From positions 81,128,634-81,192,633 of the forward strand of contig CM066997.1 of NCBI GenBank assembly GCA_033977485.1: 64,000 nt of DNA, given 5' to 3'. The notes beneath the pieces were generated by a model. That model was given only the letters and a program-made list of their open reading frames with translations, was not told the origin of the DNA and ran no database searches. This DNA is from Hydrangea macrophylla (Eukaryota > Streptophyta > Magnoliopsida > Cornales > Hydrangeaceae). Position 1 is the stretch's first letter. Each line of letters opens with the position of its first letter. A program made the translations under genes and the position numbers. This document shows, piece by piece, positions 22,977-34,461 of the stretch.

Positions 22977-22988
22977 TGGTATCAGAGC
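22977..22988 (+). promoter_or_regulatory. Primer-binding site, internal region 1 (tRNA-iMet)
   Basis: TGGTATCAGAGC lies seven bases after the LTR 1 end and is complementary to initiator tRNA-Met. The same site lies at 33639-33650 after LTR 2. LTR 3 is followed instead by host sequence, which confirms that it is the terminal LTR. Confidence 0.93.
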
Positions 22989-23034
22989 ACTAGGTTTAGT
23001 TGTGCTCGCTGACTGTCCGACACCCTTAAGTTAA

Positions 23035-23098
23035 GAACCTTAAGGTACTTTAGAGACGACTACCAATACTAAATTAGTCTTTCTGTCCAACAGGTAGT
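23035..23098 (+). promoter_or_regulatory. Leader module of pre-gag ORF 1 (candidate splice acceptor)
   Basis: Contains AACCTTAAGG, then CCAATACTAAAT and TTTCTGTCCAACAG|GTAGT just before the ATG at 23099. A related string precedes ORF 2 (AACCTTAAGG, CCAATACCCTAAAT, TTCTTCTGATGAAACAG|GTAAT, 23741-23799). A shorter match (CCCTAAGTAGA, CTTCTGTAG|GTAA, 25118-25154) precedes gag-pol. CTAAAT-type branch-point text followed by CAG or TAG suggests a 3' splice site for each ORF. This is inference. Confidence 0.45.
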
Positions 23099-23548
23099 AT
23101 GGAGAATTTCCAAGGAGCTTTTCCCCAAAGTTTAGTTTGCTTTGGTGCTGCTTTCCGCCACCAGACTTGCACAAGAATAGGAAAGTGGATGAAATGCCTA
23201 TTCCTTATGAAGAAGGTTTCCCCAACCATGCGTCATATTGTTGTAGCACCCCGCTTGGTGCCAATAGAGGTGGATGGAACCTCTGATATTTCTAACAACC
23301 CCATGACCATCAGTTTAGAAGAGACACAGGCAGAAATCACTTCCCTAGAGGCCCCTGTTAGTCCAATAAGCAGTTCTGAAGACGAAGAAATAGAGATTTA
23401 CCTAGCCGATGAAGACCTCATTGAGAAGGGAACGTTGTACACGTATGACCCTGACTGGCCGATAGGGTGGGACAATGAGAGATGGATGTCGTTCACCCCG
23501 CCCGAAGAGATGGACATCTCGGAGGAATTCACACAACTAGAAGATTAG
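23099..23548 (+). CDS. Pre-gag ORF 1, unknown protein (copy 1)
   Basis: A 149-codon ORF between the PBS and gag. The N-terminal third is basic and cysteine-containing (CFGAAFRHQTCTRIGKWMKC). The rest is acidic, with SSSEDEEIEIYLADED and an aromatic motif (YDPDWPIGWDNERWMSF). No known domain, signal peptide or membrane segment is recognised. The start is chosen because ATG 23099 directly follows the conserved AG-GTAGT leader. Canonical chromoviruses have no ORF here. Ogre-type elements carry a pre-gag ORF, but I see no basis to call this one homologous. The copy at 33761-34210 differs at one residue (S12 to G). Confidence 0.6.
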   Translation: MENFQGAFPQSLVCFGAAFRHQTCTRIGKWMKCLFLMKKVSPTMRHIVVAPRLVPIEVDGTSDISNNPMTISLEETQAEITSLEAPVSPISSSEDEEIEIYLADEDLIEKGTLYTYDPDWPIGWDNERWMSFTPPEEMDISEEFTQLED

Positions 23549-23740
23549 CACGCCTTAGCCAGCTTATTTTGTATTAATGCTGTAATGGGATTATAATCCC
23601 ACATTTTGACGGATATATATGTAAAAGCTGTATTTCAAAATTTCCTCGTATATAAATATTTTCTATTAATGAGAAATCTACTTATTACTTTCTGATTTCC
23701 TGTGTTATACTATTCTCTTTTATTACTCATAAGTGATAAA
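23549..23740. other. Spacer between the two pre-gag ORFs
   Basis: AT-rich, no ORF. It includes AATGAGAAATC and other short A/T runs. The leader of ORF 2 follows at 23741. Confidence 0.5.
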
Positions 23741-23799
23741 CCTTAAGGCAATTTGCACCAATACCCTAAATAGATAGTTCTTCTGATGAAACAGGTAAT

Positions 23800-24846
23800 A
23801 TGGAATCCCACTACATTTCAGACCCTTTTGGAGGACGACTAATTTTTCCCGACCGTGTAGTACCAGCAAACCCGGACATATACCATCGCCAAATTCAAGA
23901 ACTAGCTAAAGATGGAGGAAAAAGGAATTTATGGGTGGAAATGAATAAAAGTAATGTGTATAACTACGATACCCTGCGCCTAGAATCAATCTATGAAGCC
24001 GAAATCGTCCAGAAGGTTCAGGATGAAATGGTTGCACTACTTAAGAACCCTGAGGACTACGAAAGGATGCACGATAGTGCTTACCAAATGTCCCCACCGC
24101 ACTCTGCACTCCTCAAACAACCCCCACCATTCCAAGGAGTGCCTATGCACAAAACACAATCCCGAGAACCCGGTCAGTATGTCAATGACGACTTTGGAGG
24201 ACATATGATCTACCCGGATGGCATTGAACCAGCTGATCCAGAAGGATTCCTGGAAAATGTGCAACTGAGAGCCCGTCAACGACTCCGAGGAGGACTTAGA
24301 GTCCAACGACATGTATATAACATCTCCGACCCTCACCGGCTTCAAGCTGAAGCCATCCATACTGCATACACCCAGGAGTTAATGCATGGAGAAATAAGGA
24401 GACTAGCAATGAAGGACTCAGTTTTCCAGCCACTAGTAAACCAGATACTGCAGGAGCCCTCCATTTACCCAGAAGACCGCCTGGTTGAGCCTCCTAATGA
24501 GAATGCCCCTGTAGGTGAGGCACCCCCAATGGAAGAACCTGCTAATGCAGAAATGTCGGACGATGAACCAGATGCATATCTAGAAGTAGAGGATGAGGAT
24601 GAGGATGACGAGGAGGATGATCCAGAAGAGGAAAACCCAGAGGAAGAACCTGAACAGGAAGCACCACATCAACCTATGGAGGTTCACCCTATAATAGAAG
24701 AACCTATGGATAATGAGGATAATGAAGAAGATGAAGGCGATATTGAAATCGAAGATTGGGATTTGGGTGAACCCATTATGGACGAAGATGGGCCTAACGA
24801 CTCTGACATGGGAGAGATCACATCCGAGTCGGATATGGATGATTAG
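23800..24846 (+). CDS. Pre-gag ORF 2, duplicated-domain acidic protein (copy 1)
   Basis: A 348-codon ORF. Residues about 5-85 and 127-207 are two diverged copies of one domain. Each opens with D(P/D)FGG..I.PD...PA.P (8-26 and 130-147), continues to an (N/H)VYN block (52-55 and 171-174), and ends in a charged helix-like stretch. A proline-rich linker (98-115) joins them. Residues 248-348 are strongly acidic, ending TSESDMDD. No nucleic-acid-binding or enzyme motif is recognised. ATG 23800 follows the AACAG-GTAAT leader. The second copy (34462-35508) differs at five residues (H101P, K106Q, D267E, E272Q, N333S). A gag-like accessory or chromatin- or RNA-interacting role can only be guessed. Confidence 0.65.
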   Translation: MESHYISDPFGGRLIFPDRVVPANPDIYHRQIQELAKDGGKRNLWVEMNKSNVYNYDTLRLESIYEAEIVQKVQDEMVALLKNPEDYERMHDSAYQMSPPHSALLKQPPPFQGVPMHKTQSREPGQYVNDDFGGHMIYPDGIEPADPEGFLENVQLRARQRLRGGLRVQRHVYNISDPHRLQAEAIHTAYTQELMHGEIRRLAMKDSVFQPLVNQILQEPSIYPEDRLVEPPNENAPVGEAPPMEEPANAEMSDDEPDAYLEVEDEDEDDEEDDPEEENPEEEPEQEAPHQPMEVHPIIEEPMDNEDNEEDEGDIEIEDWDLGEPIMDEDGPNDSDMGEITSESDMDD

Positions 24847-25154
24847 ATCAGGATAATCTGTTGTTATGTGATTAGTAGTTTAATTGTATCTAAGTTATCT
24901 TGGGCCAGTGACCCATCTTGTTGTATGAATACATGCGATAGGGTAATATCCGCATTTTGTAACCATGTATTCTCGGCTAGTTTAATCTTGTAATCACCGT
25001 TTTTATTATTAAATGAAAGTGGATGTTTTAGTACTATACTTGCCTCTATGATTGTTTGGTTTGTTTGATTGATTATATATGCATTAGTAGATATCTAGAT
25101 GTATCCTGTATTCGAGCCCTAAGTAGAATACTTCTGTAGGTAACCAGATACGCA
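24847..25154. other. Spacer before gag-pol, with leader module
   Basis: AT-rich leader with no ORF. The last 37 bases resemble the ends of the other two leaders (CCCTAAGTAGA...CTTCTGTAG|GTAA). The gag-pol ATG follows at 25155. Confidence 0.5.
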
Positions 25155-28100
25155 ATGGCAGAACGACCAAGGAGAAATCGACGCCTAGGACTTCCAAACC
25201 CGGCCGAAGGAGCACCAGAACCAATTCCTGCTGGAATGGATCCCACTGGAATCTTTGGAGCATTCTTACAACGCTTGGAACACATTGGAAATAATCACGG
25301 TCCAACCAACAATGCTAACGTCACTCCCATAGCTCCACCCAGACCACAAGAGGATCGTACGGTGGAACGATTCCGGGCAATGCGGCCAGACAAGTTTAAC
25401 GGGATGACTGAGCCATGGGAAGCGGAACAGTGGCTTCGTGGATTGGATATCATCTTCGACACACTGGGATGTTCTAAAATCGAGAAACGCCGACTGGCTA
25501 CATATCAACTGACGTATGCTGCAGCAGACTGGTGGGAATCTGAGAAAGCAACCCTGGGAGGAGCTGCACAGAGAATGTCTTGGACGACATTCAAAGAACT
25601 GTTCCTGGAAAACTACTTCCCCCAAACAGAAAGGAACAAGAAGGAAAAGGAATTTATTGACTTGGTGCAAGGGAACCACACTGTACGGGAATACACAGTG
25701 CAATTTGAACGTCTCTCTCGTTTTGCACACCACATGATCGATACCCCGGAGAAGAAGAACCGAAAGTATCACCTGGGACTTTCCCTACCTCTACAGAAGC
25801 TGACCTATGGCCACCTAAATCAGACTTTCAAAGCTTTAGTAGGGATGGCTCATGGCTTCGAGGAGATCACCGGTCGTGAACAAAGGCGTTTCATAGCTCG
25901 ACCACCCCCTCCAAGATTTAATCAGGGACCGCGACAAGCCCCAGCTCGCAATCAAGGATTTAAGAGAAGCTGGAATGGTGAGAAGAAGCCGCAGACAGCC
26001 CCGTTCCGTAACAAACCGACTGTACCATTTAAGCCGACTCCGCCCCAAGGACAATCAGGAACCACCAATAACCCTGGAGTCTGTTTCAACTGTGGATTTC
26101 CCAGACATCTGTCCAAGGACTGTCGTGCCCCGAGGAAGAACAGTCGCTCTGACGTAGTCTGTTTCAACTGCAACAAGAAGGGACATCTGTCCAAGGACTG
26201 CAAAGCACCTCGAGGTGGTTACTATGGAACATCAACTCAAGGACAGGCTCGCCTCAATGCTATTATTCCAGAGGAAGCAGGATTTGACGAGGAGGAGCAA
26301 GAGAATATGGAAGGTACTCTAACCCTCTTTAACAGTCAAGTGAAAGCTTTGTTCGATACTGGTGCATCAAATTCTTTTATTGCAATTAGAATTGTGCAAC
26401 GCTTAGGCCTAGTGCCCCAAACGATGGATATAGCTTTGAATGCTACGTCACCTCTAGGGAAGAGCGTTAAGTTGGACAAGGTATGCAAGGACTGCCCTCT
26501 AAACTTGAAAGATCAGAATCTCCCCGCTGATTTGATAGTTTTGTCGATGAAGGAATTTGACGTGATCCTAGGAATCGATTGGCTCGCGAAATACCATGCC
26601 AAACTAGATTGTGCTAGTAAATCCATATTCTTTTCAGTACCTGATGGTGAACCGTTTGATTTCAAGTGCAATCCCTCGTGTGACGTTTTCCTCACCAACT
26701 GCCTAGCTACCCTTGGAACCACGAGTGATGAGGTTCCTGTTGACCAAATTTCAGTCGTTCGAGATTTTGAAGATATTTTCCAGGAAGTTAAAGGATTGCC
26801 ACCCAAGAGAGACATCGATTTCTGTATCGAGTTAATGCCTGGAACCTCCCCGATATCAAAGACACCTTACCGAATGGCCCCAATGGAGATGCAAGAACTA
26901 AAGACGCAAGTGCAAGAACTCCAGGACCTCGGATTTGTTCGTCCAAGCACTTCACCGTGGGGAGCACCGGTGCTGTTCGTCAAGAAGAAGGATGGAACAC
27001 TTCGACTCTGTATCGACTACAGGGAATTGAACAAGGTCACAATCAAGAATCGGTATCCACTACCGAGGATTGACGATCTATTCGATCAGCTACAAGGAGC
27101 TACCACATTTTCGAAGATAGATCTACGATCCGGATACCACCAATTGCTCGTTCGACCCGAGGATGTACCCAAGACGGCTTTCAGAACCAGGTATGGACAT
27201 TATGAATTCCTGGTTATGCCGTTCGGATTGACCAATGCCCCAGCAGTGTTCATGGATTTAATGAATCGAGTTTTCAGACCTTACCTGGATCAGTTCATAA
27301 TTGTATTCATAGACGATATCCTCATCTACTCTAAGACAGAGGCAGAATACGAAGGACATGTGAAGATAGCACTTCAGACTCTACGAGACAACCACTTGTA
27401 TGCGAAGTACAACAAGTGCGAGTTCTGGCTAAGGGAAGTCAAATTTCTAGGACATGTTGTCTCAACAGAAGGAATATCGGTGGATTCATCGAAGATTGAA
27501 GCGGTTTTAGATTGGAATCGACCGACCACGGCAACAGAAGTCAGAAGTTTTCTCGGTCTAGCTGGATATTACCGAAGATTCGTGGAAGGATTCTCGAAAA
27601 TCGCAGCCCCTCTTACTGGATTAACGAGAAAGGACTCGAAGTACGAATGGAGCGACAAGCATGAATGCGCATTCGAAGAATTGAAGAAAAGACTAACTAC
27701 GGCACCAGTGCTTGCAATACCAAAGAGCGGTGAACAATTTACCATTTACAGCGATGCATCACATCAAGGACTTGGATGTGTGCTTATGCAGGACAGAAGA
27801 GTGATAGCGTATGGATCACGACAATTGAAACCTCACGAGCTTAACTATCCTACGCACGATCTGGAATTAGCCGCAATCGTCTTTGCACTCAAAATTTGGA
27901 GACACTACCTCTACGGAGAGAAGTTTGATCTATTTTCAGATCACAAGAGCCTGAAATACCTGTTCTCTCAAAAGGAGTTGAACATGAGACAGCGAAGATG
28001 GATGGAATTGTTAAAAGATTACGATTTCACGCTGCAATACCACCCTGGCAAAGCAAATGTTGTTGCTGACGCATTGAGCTGGAAACCCCGAAAACTCATC

Positions 28101-29651
28101 GTATCTTCTCTCATGGTCAGGGAATGGAAAGTGTTGGAGACACTAACAGGGTTTGATTTTCAGACTTCCGAATCAAGTGAAGGACGACTCTTTGGATGTC
28201 TAGTGATACAACCAACGCTCATAAGCCGTATTCTCGAAGCTCAAGGAAAGGACGAAGGACTTCGTCAATGGTTTGAAAAAGCATCGGCAAAGGACCCCGC
28301 CGAGTGGAATATAGGAGCAGATGGAGGATTTAGATGTCGCAATCGACTCTGTGTGCCCAATGAGGACAATTTGAGGAAAGATATATTAGGCGAAGCACAC
28401 AAGTCAAGGATGACAGTTCATCCCGGAGGAACAAAAATGTACAAAGATTTAAAAAGGAACTTCTGGTGGGACGGAATGAAGAGAGAAGTAGCAGATTATG
28501 TGTCTAAATGCATGACCTGCAAGCAAGTCAAGGCAGAACATCAGAAACCAGGAGGATTGTTACAACCACTACCAGTTCCCGGATGGAAATGGGAGCACAT
28601 AACAATGGATTTCGTTGTCGGAATGCCAAGGTCAAGGCAGAATCATGACGCCATTTGGGTGATTGTGGATCGACTCACCAAATCGGCTCACTTTATCGCT
28701 TATAGCATGACTTACCCGGTTGAGAAATTGAGCAGAATGTATATACAACAAGTTGTTCGACTACATGGAGTACCCGTGTCAATTGTGTCAGATCGTGATT
28801 CACGTTTTACGTCTGGGTTTTGGGAAAGCTTGCAGACAGCACTTGGAACTACGTTGAAGTTAAGTTCAGCATTCCACCCCCAAACGGATGGACAGACTGA
28901 GAGAGTCAATCAAGTCATGGAAGACATGCTTCGAGCTTGTGCAATAGATTTTGAAAGTTCATGGGAAGAGAACCTACCGTTGATAGAGTTTGCTTATAAC
29001 AACAGCTACCATACGAGTATAGAAATGGCACCATTTGAAGCTTTATATGGAAGACCGTGCCGATCACCCTTATGTTGGGTAGAAGTTGGAGATGACAAGC
29101 TGCTAGGACCAGAGATGATTCGAGAGACGAACGAAAAGATCAATGTCGTCAAAGAGAAGATGAAAGCAGCTCAGAGCCGACAGAAAAGTTATGCGGATAA
29201 ACATCGAAAGGACTTGGAATTCAGCGTCGGGGACCACGTATTCCTAAAAGTGTCACCTGTGCGAGGAGTTGTCAGATTTGGACAGAAGAGAGGAAAGCTT
29301 TCACCCCGTTACATTGGACCATTCGAGATTCTGGAACGCGTGGGAAAAGTTGCTTACAGACTTGCACTGCCGCCCAAGATGTCAGGAGTGCATAATGTGT
29401 TTCACATCAGCATGTTAAGGAAAGTCGTGCACGATCCGTCTCATGAGATCAACTTCACGGATATCGAGGTAAATGACAACGTGACTTTTAATGAAGGACC
29501 GGTAAAGATCATGGAACAAGGAACTAAGAAGTTGAGGACTAAAGAGATTCCACTAGTGAAAGTCCAGTGGAAACACCATGATGAGAGTGAAGCTTCTTGG
29601 GAGTTAGAATCTGAGATACGTGAGAAGTTCCCCTATCTTTTCGATGTGTAG
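25155..29651 (+). CDS. gag-pol: Chromovirus Gag-Pol polyprotein (copy 1)
   Basis: A single 1498-codon frame. The Gag capsid domain lies at about 70-240 and two CX2CX4HX4C zinc knuckles at 310-323 and 336-349. Protease DTGAS starts at 401. RT covers about 580-790 with FIDD at 718-721. RNase H acidic residues are D867, E904, D929 and D972. Integrase has a zinc-binding H1082/H1089/C1119/C1122 and catalytic D1152, D1213 and E1249. The C-terminus ends in a short chromodomain-like segment ([21 protein letters not shown], about 1469-1489). All catalytic motifs are present and there is no frame break. W976, next to the RNase H end, is R in copy 2. It makes virus-like particles, copies RNA to DNA and integrates it; the tail may direct targeting to chromatin. 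Confidence 0.95.
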   Translation: MAERPRRNRRLGLPNPAEGAPEPIPAGMDPTGIFGAFLQRLEHIGNNHGPTNNANVTPIAPPRPQEDRTVERFRAMRPDKFNGMTEPWEAEQWLRGLDIIFDTLGCSKIEKRRLATYQLTYAAADWWESEKATLGGAAQRMSWTTFKELFLENYFPQTERNKKEKEFIDLVQGNHTVREYTVQFERLSRFAHHMIDTPEKKNRKYHLGLSLPLQKLTYGHLNQTFKALVGMAHGFEEITGREQRRFIARPPPPRFNQGPRQAPARNQGFKRSWNGEKKPQTAPFRNKPTVPFKPTPPQGQSGTTNNPGVCFNCGFPRHLSKDCRAPRKNSRSDVVCFNCNKKGHLSKDCKAPRGGYYGTSTQGQARLNAIIPEEAGFDEEEQENMEGTLTLFNSQVKALFDTGASNSFIAIRIVQRLGLVPQTMDIALNATSPLGKSVKLDKVCKDCPLNLKDQNLPADLIVLSMKEFDVILGIDWLAKYHAKLDCASKSIFFSVPDGEPFDFKCNPSCDVFLTNCLATLGTTSDEVPVDQISVVRDFEDIFQEVKGLPPKRDIDFCIELMPGTSPISKTPYRMAPMEMQELKTQVQELQDLGFVRPSTSPWGAPVLFVKKKDGTLRLCIDYRELNKVTIKNRYPLPRIDDLFDQLQGATTFSKIDLRSGYHQLLVRPEDVPKTAFRTRYGHYEFLVMPFGLTNAPAVFMDLMNRVFRPYLDQFIIVFIDDILIYSKTEAEYEGHVKIALQTLRDNHLYAKYNKCEFWLREVKFLGHVVSTEGISVDSSKIEAVLDWNRPTTATEVRSFLGLAGYYRRFVEGFSKIAAPLTGLTRKDSKYEWSDKHECAFEELKKRLTTAPVLAIPKSGEQFTIYSDASHQGLGCVLMQDRRVIAYGSRQLKPHELNYPTHDLELAAIVFALKIWRHYLYGEKFDLFSDHKSLKYLFSQKELNMRQRRWMELLKDYDFTLQYHPGKANVVADALSWKPRKLIVSSLMVREWKVLETLTGFDFQTSESSEGRLFGCLVIQPTLISRILEAQGKDEGLRQWFEKASAKDPAEWNIGADGGFRCRNRLCVPNEDNLRKDILGEAHKSRMTVHPGGTKMYKDLKRNFWWDGMKREVADYVSKCMTCKQVKAEHQKPGGLLQPLPVPGWKWEHITMDFVVGMPRSRQNHDAIWVIVDRLTKSAHFIAYSMTYPVEKLSRMYIQQVVRLHGVPVSIVSDRDSRFTSGFWESLQTALGTTLKLSSAFHPQTDGQTERVNQVMEDMLRACAIDFESSWEENLPLIEFAYNNSYHTSIEMAPFEALYGRPCRSPLCWVEVGDDKLLGPEMIRETNEKINVVKEKMKAAQSRQKSYADKHRKDLEFSVGDHVFLKVSPVRGVVRFGQKRGKLSPRYIGPFEILERVGKVAYRLALPPKMSGVHNVFHISMLRKVVHDPSHEINFTDIEVNDNVTFNEGPVKIMEQGTKKLRTKEIPLVKVQWKHHDESEASWELESEIREKFPYLFDV

Positions 29652-29697
29652 CTAGCTCTAATTCTGGGGACGGAATCTTGAAATAGAAGGTGGATGA
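29652..29697 (+). promoter_or_regulatory. Region of the polypurine tract before LTR 2
   Basis: Contains TCTGGGGACGGAATCTTG and the purine run AGAAGGTGGATGA directly before LTR 2. The same stretch precedes LTR 3 at 40314-40359. Chromoviruses usually have GGGGACG(A/G)A text and then a purine run at this place. Confidence 0.7.
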
Positions 29698-32600
29698 TGT
29701 AATACCCGTAAAATTCTGGTGATAATAAGAAGGGACCCGTATTTTGTTCGTATTAAATCCCAGTGTTTTAGGTCCTTAAATTTCCAGAGACCCGGATATA
29801 TACGTGTACGCATTTAATTTTTTTTTTTTATCCCAGAGACCCGTACATATGTAAGTGCGTATTGATTTTATTACTTAGATCGTAAATTACAACCTCGGAC
29901 TGACTCGGCACGTAAATCCGTAATATCTGTATCGAAATTAGACTGTGTAACACGTATTCTTAAGTGACGGCAAACCTACACATAAATGGAAATAGGAATC
30001 ATTTCCTAAATTGGTAAATGTACCAACCTAGCCTATATTTACCTAATGGGTAAAAGCACTACCCAAACCCACCTCCCTAACCCGCCGGATAAACCACCTC
30101 CCCACCTAAAACGCCGGCCACACACCCTCCCCGAGATGCCATTCACATCTCACTCCTATCAATCACCCTCAACCCTGTCCAAACAGAGATCAAATCTGTG
30201 TATATGTGTATAATATGTATGTATAGGTGTTGTATTATATATCAGGAGCATTGTTAGTTTAGAGGGAGTACCGAGAGTTGAGAGAACTACACACACACCC
30301 TCACTTTCCTCTCTGCCTCACCACCCTCTATACACACACATTCACCCACACACGAGCTGGGAGAAGAGAACAGACGCAGAGAAGACGGAAGAAGAGCTCG
30401 CCGGAGACGGAAAGACGAAGAAGAGGACCCGAAGCTTCTATAGGTAAATCCCACCCCCTCTGTCTCATTCTACATATCTTAAGAGCACCCCACACACGCA
30501 GAGACTCCCCTGATCAAATCAAACAGAGCCTAAGGCTCCAAATAAGCCCCGGTAGCCATCAAAACTCCCTCGCCGGAGCTCCATATATAAAACTCAACCA
30601 AACGACCTCAAACTTAGATCAAATTGACCCTCATGATCCCCACACACTCCCCTTAAAGCAGCTTCTGATTTGGGAGAAGTTTAGTGGACCATGCAGTCCA
30701 TTATTCCCGAAAAACCCGAAAAGAATAATCGATTCATAGGACCATAAAACGGATGAGCCATGAACCCAGCTCACACTATGTTGTAGAGAGAGCCAAACCG
30801 GTCCTAATGGCGTCGGTCTCATCAATTTTCGTGAAGGTATGAGAGAGATATGAGCGTTTGAAGTTTTCCGGCGGTTTCGGGCGTCGCCGGCGGCGAACTG
30901 GGCTCGCCGGAGAAGACGTGACCCGTATAGGGTGCGGGTTATATCGTTTACCCAAATGGGTCGGGTCACGGGTCATGGGCATGGGTTAGTCTGTGTGTGT
31001 GTGTATGGATATTTGGGTTCGGGTTATAACAAGACATGGATAGCGGGTCGGATTTTTTAAGTTGGGTTGTCCTTAGTGTGTTAATGGGCGACCCGTGGGT
31101 ACGGATTCGGACCTGGGTTGACCCGCGGGTTTCTACTGATAATTACAATTAGTTTATTTTATATTCTTTATTATTCTGTTAATCTTTCATTAACCTATTT
31201 TATATTATTAAGTATTCTGTTAATCCAAATTTATGTTTTAAAATACTGTTTTAGTAATTATTAATATATATTAACTAAGGTTAGTATATATTAAATCAAG
31301 ATTAGTATATAAATATATTATTTATAATATAATTGGTATTAATAAATATATATAAATAATTATAAATGATTTTTAAATTAGTTTAAATATCTAAAATAAT
31401 TCCAATAATGTTATAAAGTATATTTTAATAAATTGTAACATTATTTTGGATATTATTCTTATATTATGAAAATATGGATTTATATTATATGCTATACTTA
31501 TTATTTATTAGTTTAAATAAATGATAAAGTAAATATTTTAAATTTAAAATAATTAGGTAATAAATACCTAATGACCATTTTCAAGTATAGGAAAATTATA
31601 TTAAAATTTTCCTAAGGTCTAGTACCTCTATATTGTAAATTATTATTTACAAAACCCTAGATTTAATATTTTAATAATTATTATTTACTTATAAAATATC
31701 CGTTTGGTTGTATTTTAATTAGTTAAAATACCAAACGAGTCCCGAAAATTTCGAGAAAAATACTACTAGCCTAATTTAAGGCCTAGTATTTAATAAAAAT
31801 ATTTATAAGGGCCCAATATTTCCCCAAATCATATTTTATAATTATGGGACCCCGCAGTCTATTATTAGACGATTTAAACTTCAAAAATTCGTAATAAATA
31901 AACCGTAGCTCAGAAAAATACGCGGTCAGTTCCTAGAGTCTTAGAATATTGTCTAGAATATTCCCTTAAAGTTTGGTGACCTTTTAACACGGTCAAAAAT
32001 ACAGCTTATCTTTAGGGCCCAAACTGGTATAGAAAACCCAGCCTTTTATGCGACGGACTTCTATTTGAGTCTAGTCAACGGCGTTGGACTCAGAATAATG
32101 TCCAGATCATCATGTTGAGCTTTAGGACCCACCCGGCACAATTACCATTATGCCACTGATTTTAGTAGACTTATTAATCAATGTTCTATGTAATCTTAAT
32201 GCTTTGTAGGAACCGCTACGCTTGTTTTTACGCACCCGCATCGAGGTGAGTCGTCCTAACTCACTTGGTATATTATAGAAGTATTCTTCGATCGTATATG
32301 TATGCATAGTGCGTCCTGTGTGGACGATACTGATGAATATTAGTATTGTAAATGTTGAGATTCATATTTATATGATGAACGCATGTTAGTCAACTATACT
32401 CGCATGTTAGTTAGATATTCGTTAACATCCTTGCTTATCATGATCTCATGTTTATACTGCCACATGAACATTCATATGAACATAGTCGAGTCATGATGTC
32501 AATGTTGACGTCTGCATGGTTAGTCACGGGGATTAACCCAGTCATATTGTTATACACATTGTGTGGACTGCAGTGGTCCGAGTGGTACCGTCAAGTAAAT

Positions 32601-33631
32601 GGGAACAACGATGAAACTGCTATAGGGCCCTGCTAGGCGACGATAGCCAGAGTTTCCATTGAAATCATTGAAGTTATGCATGGATTGATGATTGATACGC
32701 TATAGGGCCCTGTTAGGCGACGATAGCAAAGTATCCATCAGAATACAATAGTTACCTTTCAAATGCTATAAGGCCCTGCTAGGCGACGATAGCACTGTAA
32801 CTATTCTATTCTCTCGGCAAGGTCACGAGGACCTAAGAGTCCAATGATTACACTCTTTTAAAACCAAAACTGCTATAGGGCCCTGCTAGGCGACGATAGC
32901 AACGTAATCATTCTACTCTGAGCTAACGGCGTTACACTAGTAATGTAACAAGTCACATGAGTCGGTTGTGGTGTTCACGGTCGAGTTAAAGTCGAATATA
33001 TCGATAATGCATTTTGTCATCATTATACATGTCATATGCTCATAAATGTTGTTTCAAGATATGTTGTACTTGTATATCCTTATCTGTATTAGGAGTGATC
33101 GGTTAAGACGTTCTCACTTAGCTTCAAAAGCTAACGGCTCCTTCCCTGCCCTGGACTTTTTACGTCTAGGTTATGATGAGGAGAACTATCAAGGTAACGA
33201 TGAAGACGAATATCACTATCCTCAGAATGGGAATTATCAGGAAGGTGATCCTGAGGCAGACTATCAGGAAGAGCCTGATAACGAAGGTTATGGGTTTGCC
33301 AGTTAGAAAGAGGACCCTGGCCTATTTCCGCATTAAGACTTCTATTAAGTTTTAATTATCTTTTGGTTGATGTAATGTTTAAGTGGCGTAAATCGCCCAA
33401 ACTTATCTTTTGTGGTTTTCATTTGGAACTGCTGTAATAGCTTAAGTAGCAAACACTCTAAGTTCCCCCATGAATACCATTAGACGCTTTTGCAAATCTC
33501 TTACTCTGATCTATATACATTTTGTTAGTATGTTGCACGGACAGGTTAGTTTTATGTAACTCGTCATTCCCTACGGGTCCAGAAAGGAAATTTTAAATTT
33601 TCCCTATTTTTGGCTACTCCGGGGCGTGACA
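29698..33631 (+). repeat. Chromovirus LTR 2 (shared middle LTR)
   Basis: 3934 bp. It serves as the 3' LTR of unit 1 and the 5' LTR of unit 2. It is bordered by the purine tract on the left and a PBS on the right, with no target duplication on either side. It carries the 747-bp segment missing from LTR 1, including a strong donor-like GAGGTGAGTC at about 32243. Confidence 0.95.
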
Positions 33632-33638
33632 GGATTTT

Positions 33639-33650
33639 TGGTATCAGAGC
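33639..33650 (+). promoter_or_regulatory. Primer-binding site, internal region 2
   Basis: TGGTATCAGAGC, seven bases after LTR 2, identical to the site at 22977. Confidence 0.93.
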
Positions 33651-33760
33651 ACTAGGTTTAGTTGTGCTCGCTGACTGTCCGACACCCTTAAGTTAAGAAC
33701 CTTAAGGTACTTTAGAGACGACTACCAATACTAAAATAGTCTTTCTGTCCAACAGGTAGT

Positions 33761-34210
33761 ATGGAGAATTTCCAAGGAGCTTTTCCCCAAGGTTTAGTTT
33801 GCTTTGGTGCTGCTTTCCGCCACCAGACTTGCACAAGAATAGGAAAGTGGATGAAATGCCTATTCCTTATGAAGAAGGTTTCCCCAACCATGCGTCATAT
33901 TGTTGTAGCACCCCGCTTGGTGCCAATAGAGGTGGATGGAACCTCTGATATTTCTAACAACCCCATGACCATCAGTTTAGAAGAGACACAGGCAGAAATC
34001 ACTTCCCTAGAGGCCCCTGTTAGTCCAATAAGCAGTTCTGAAGACGAAGAAATAGAGATTTACCTAGCCGATGAAGACCTCATTGAGAAGGGAACGTTGT
34101 ACACGTATGACCCTGACTGGCCGATAGGGTGGGACAATGAGAGATGGATGTCGTTCACCCCGCCCGAAGAGATGGACATCTCGGAGGAATTCACACAACT
34201 AGAAGATTAG
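33761..34210 (+). CDS. Pre-gag ORF 1 (copy 2)
   Basis: 149 codons, the same as 23099-23548 except for glycine at position 12. It is preceded by the same AACAG-GTAGT leader, followed by the same spacer, and its stop codon is at the same place. The frame is intact, so neither copy has yet been broken. Function unknown. Confidence 0.6.
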   Translation: MENFQGAFPQGLVCFGAAFRHQTCTRIGKWMKCLFLMKKVSPTMRHIVVAPRLVPIEVDGTSDISNNPMTISLEETQAEITSLEAPVSPISSSEDEEIEIYLADEDLIEKGTLYTYDPDWPIGWDNERWMSFTPPEEMDISEEFTQLED

Positions 34211-34461
34211 CACGCCTTAGCCAGCTTATTTTGTATTAATGCTGTAATGGGATTATAATCCCACATTTTGACGGATATATATGTAAAAGCTGTATTTCAA
34301 AATTTCCTCGTATATAAATATTTTCTATTAATGAGAAATCTACTTATTACTTTCTGATTTCCTGTGTTATACTATTCTCTTTTATTACTCATAAGTGATA
34401 AACCTTAAGGCAATTTGCACCAATACCCTAAATAGATAGTTCTTCTGATGAAACAGGTAAT

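Noticed and set aside
22977..22988. TGGTATCAGAGC as part of a tRNA gene
   Set aside because: Only the short primer-binding complement is present, with no cloverleaf. The LTR context explains it.
25266..25772. 168-codon minus-strand frame opposite gag (also 35928-36434)
   Set aside because: It is a shadow of the gag-pol frame with no recognisable motif and no promoter or leader.
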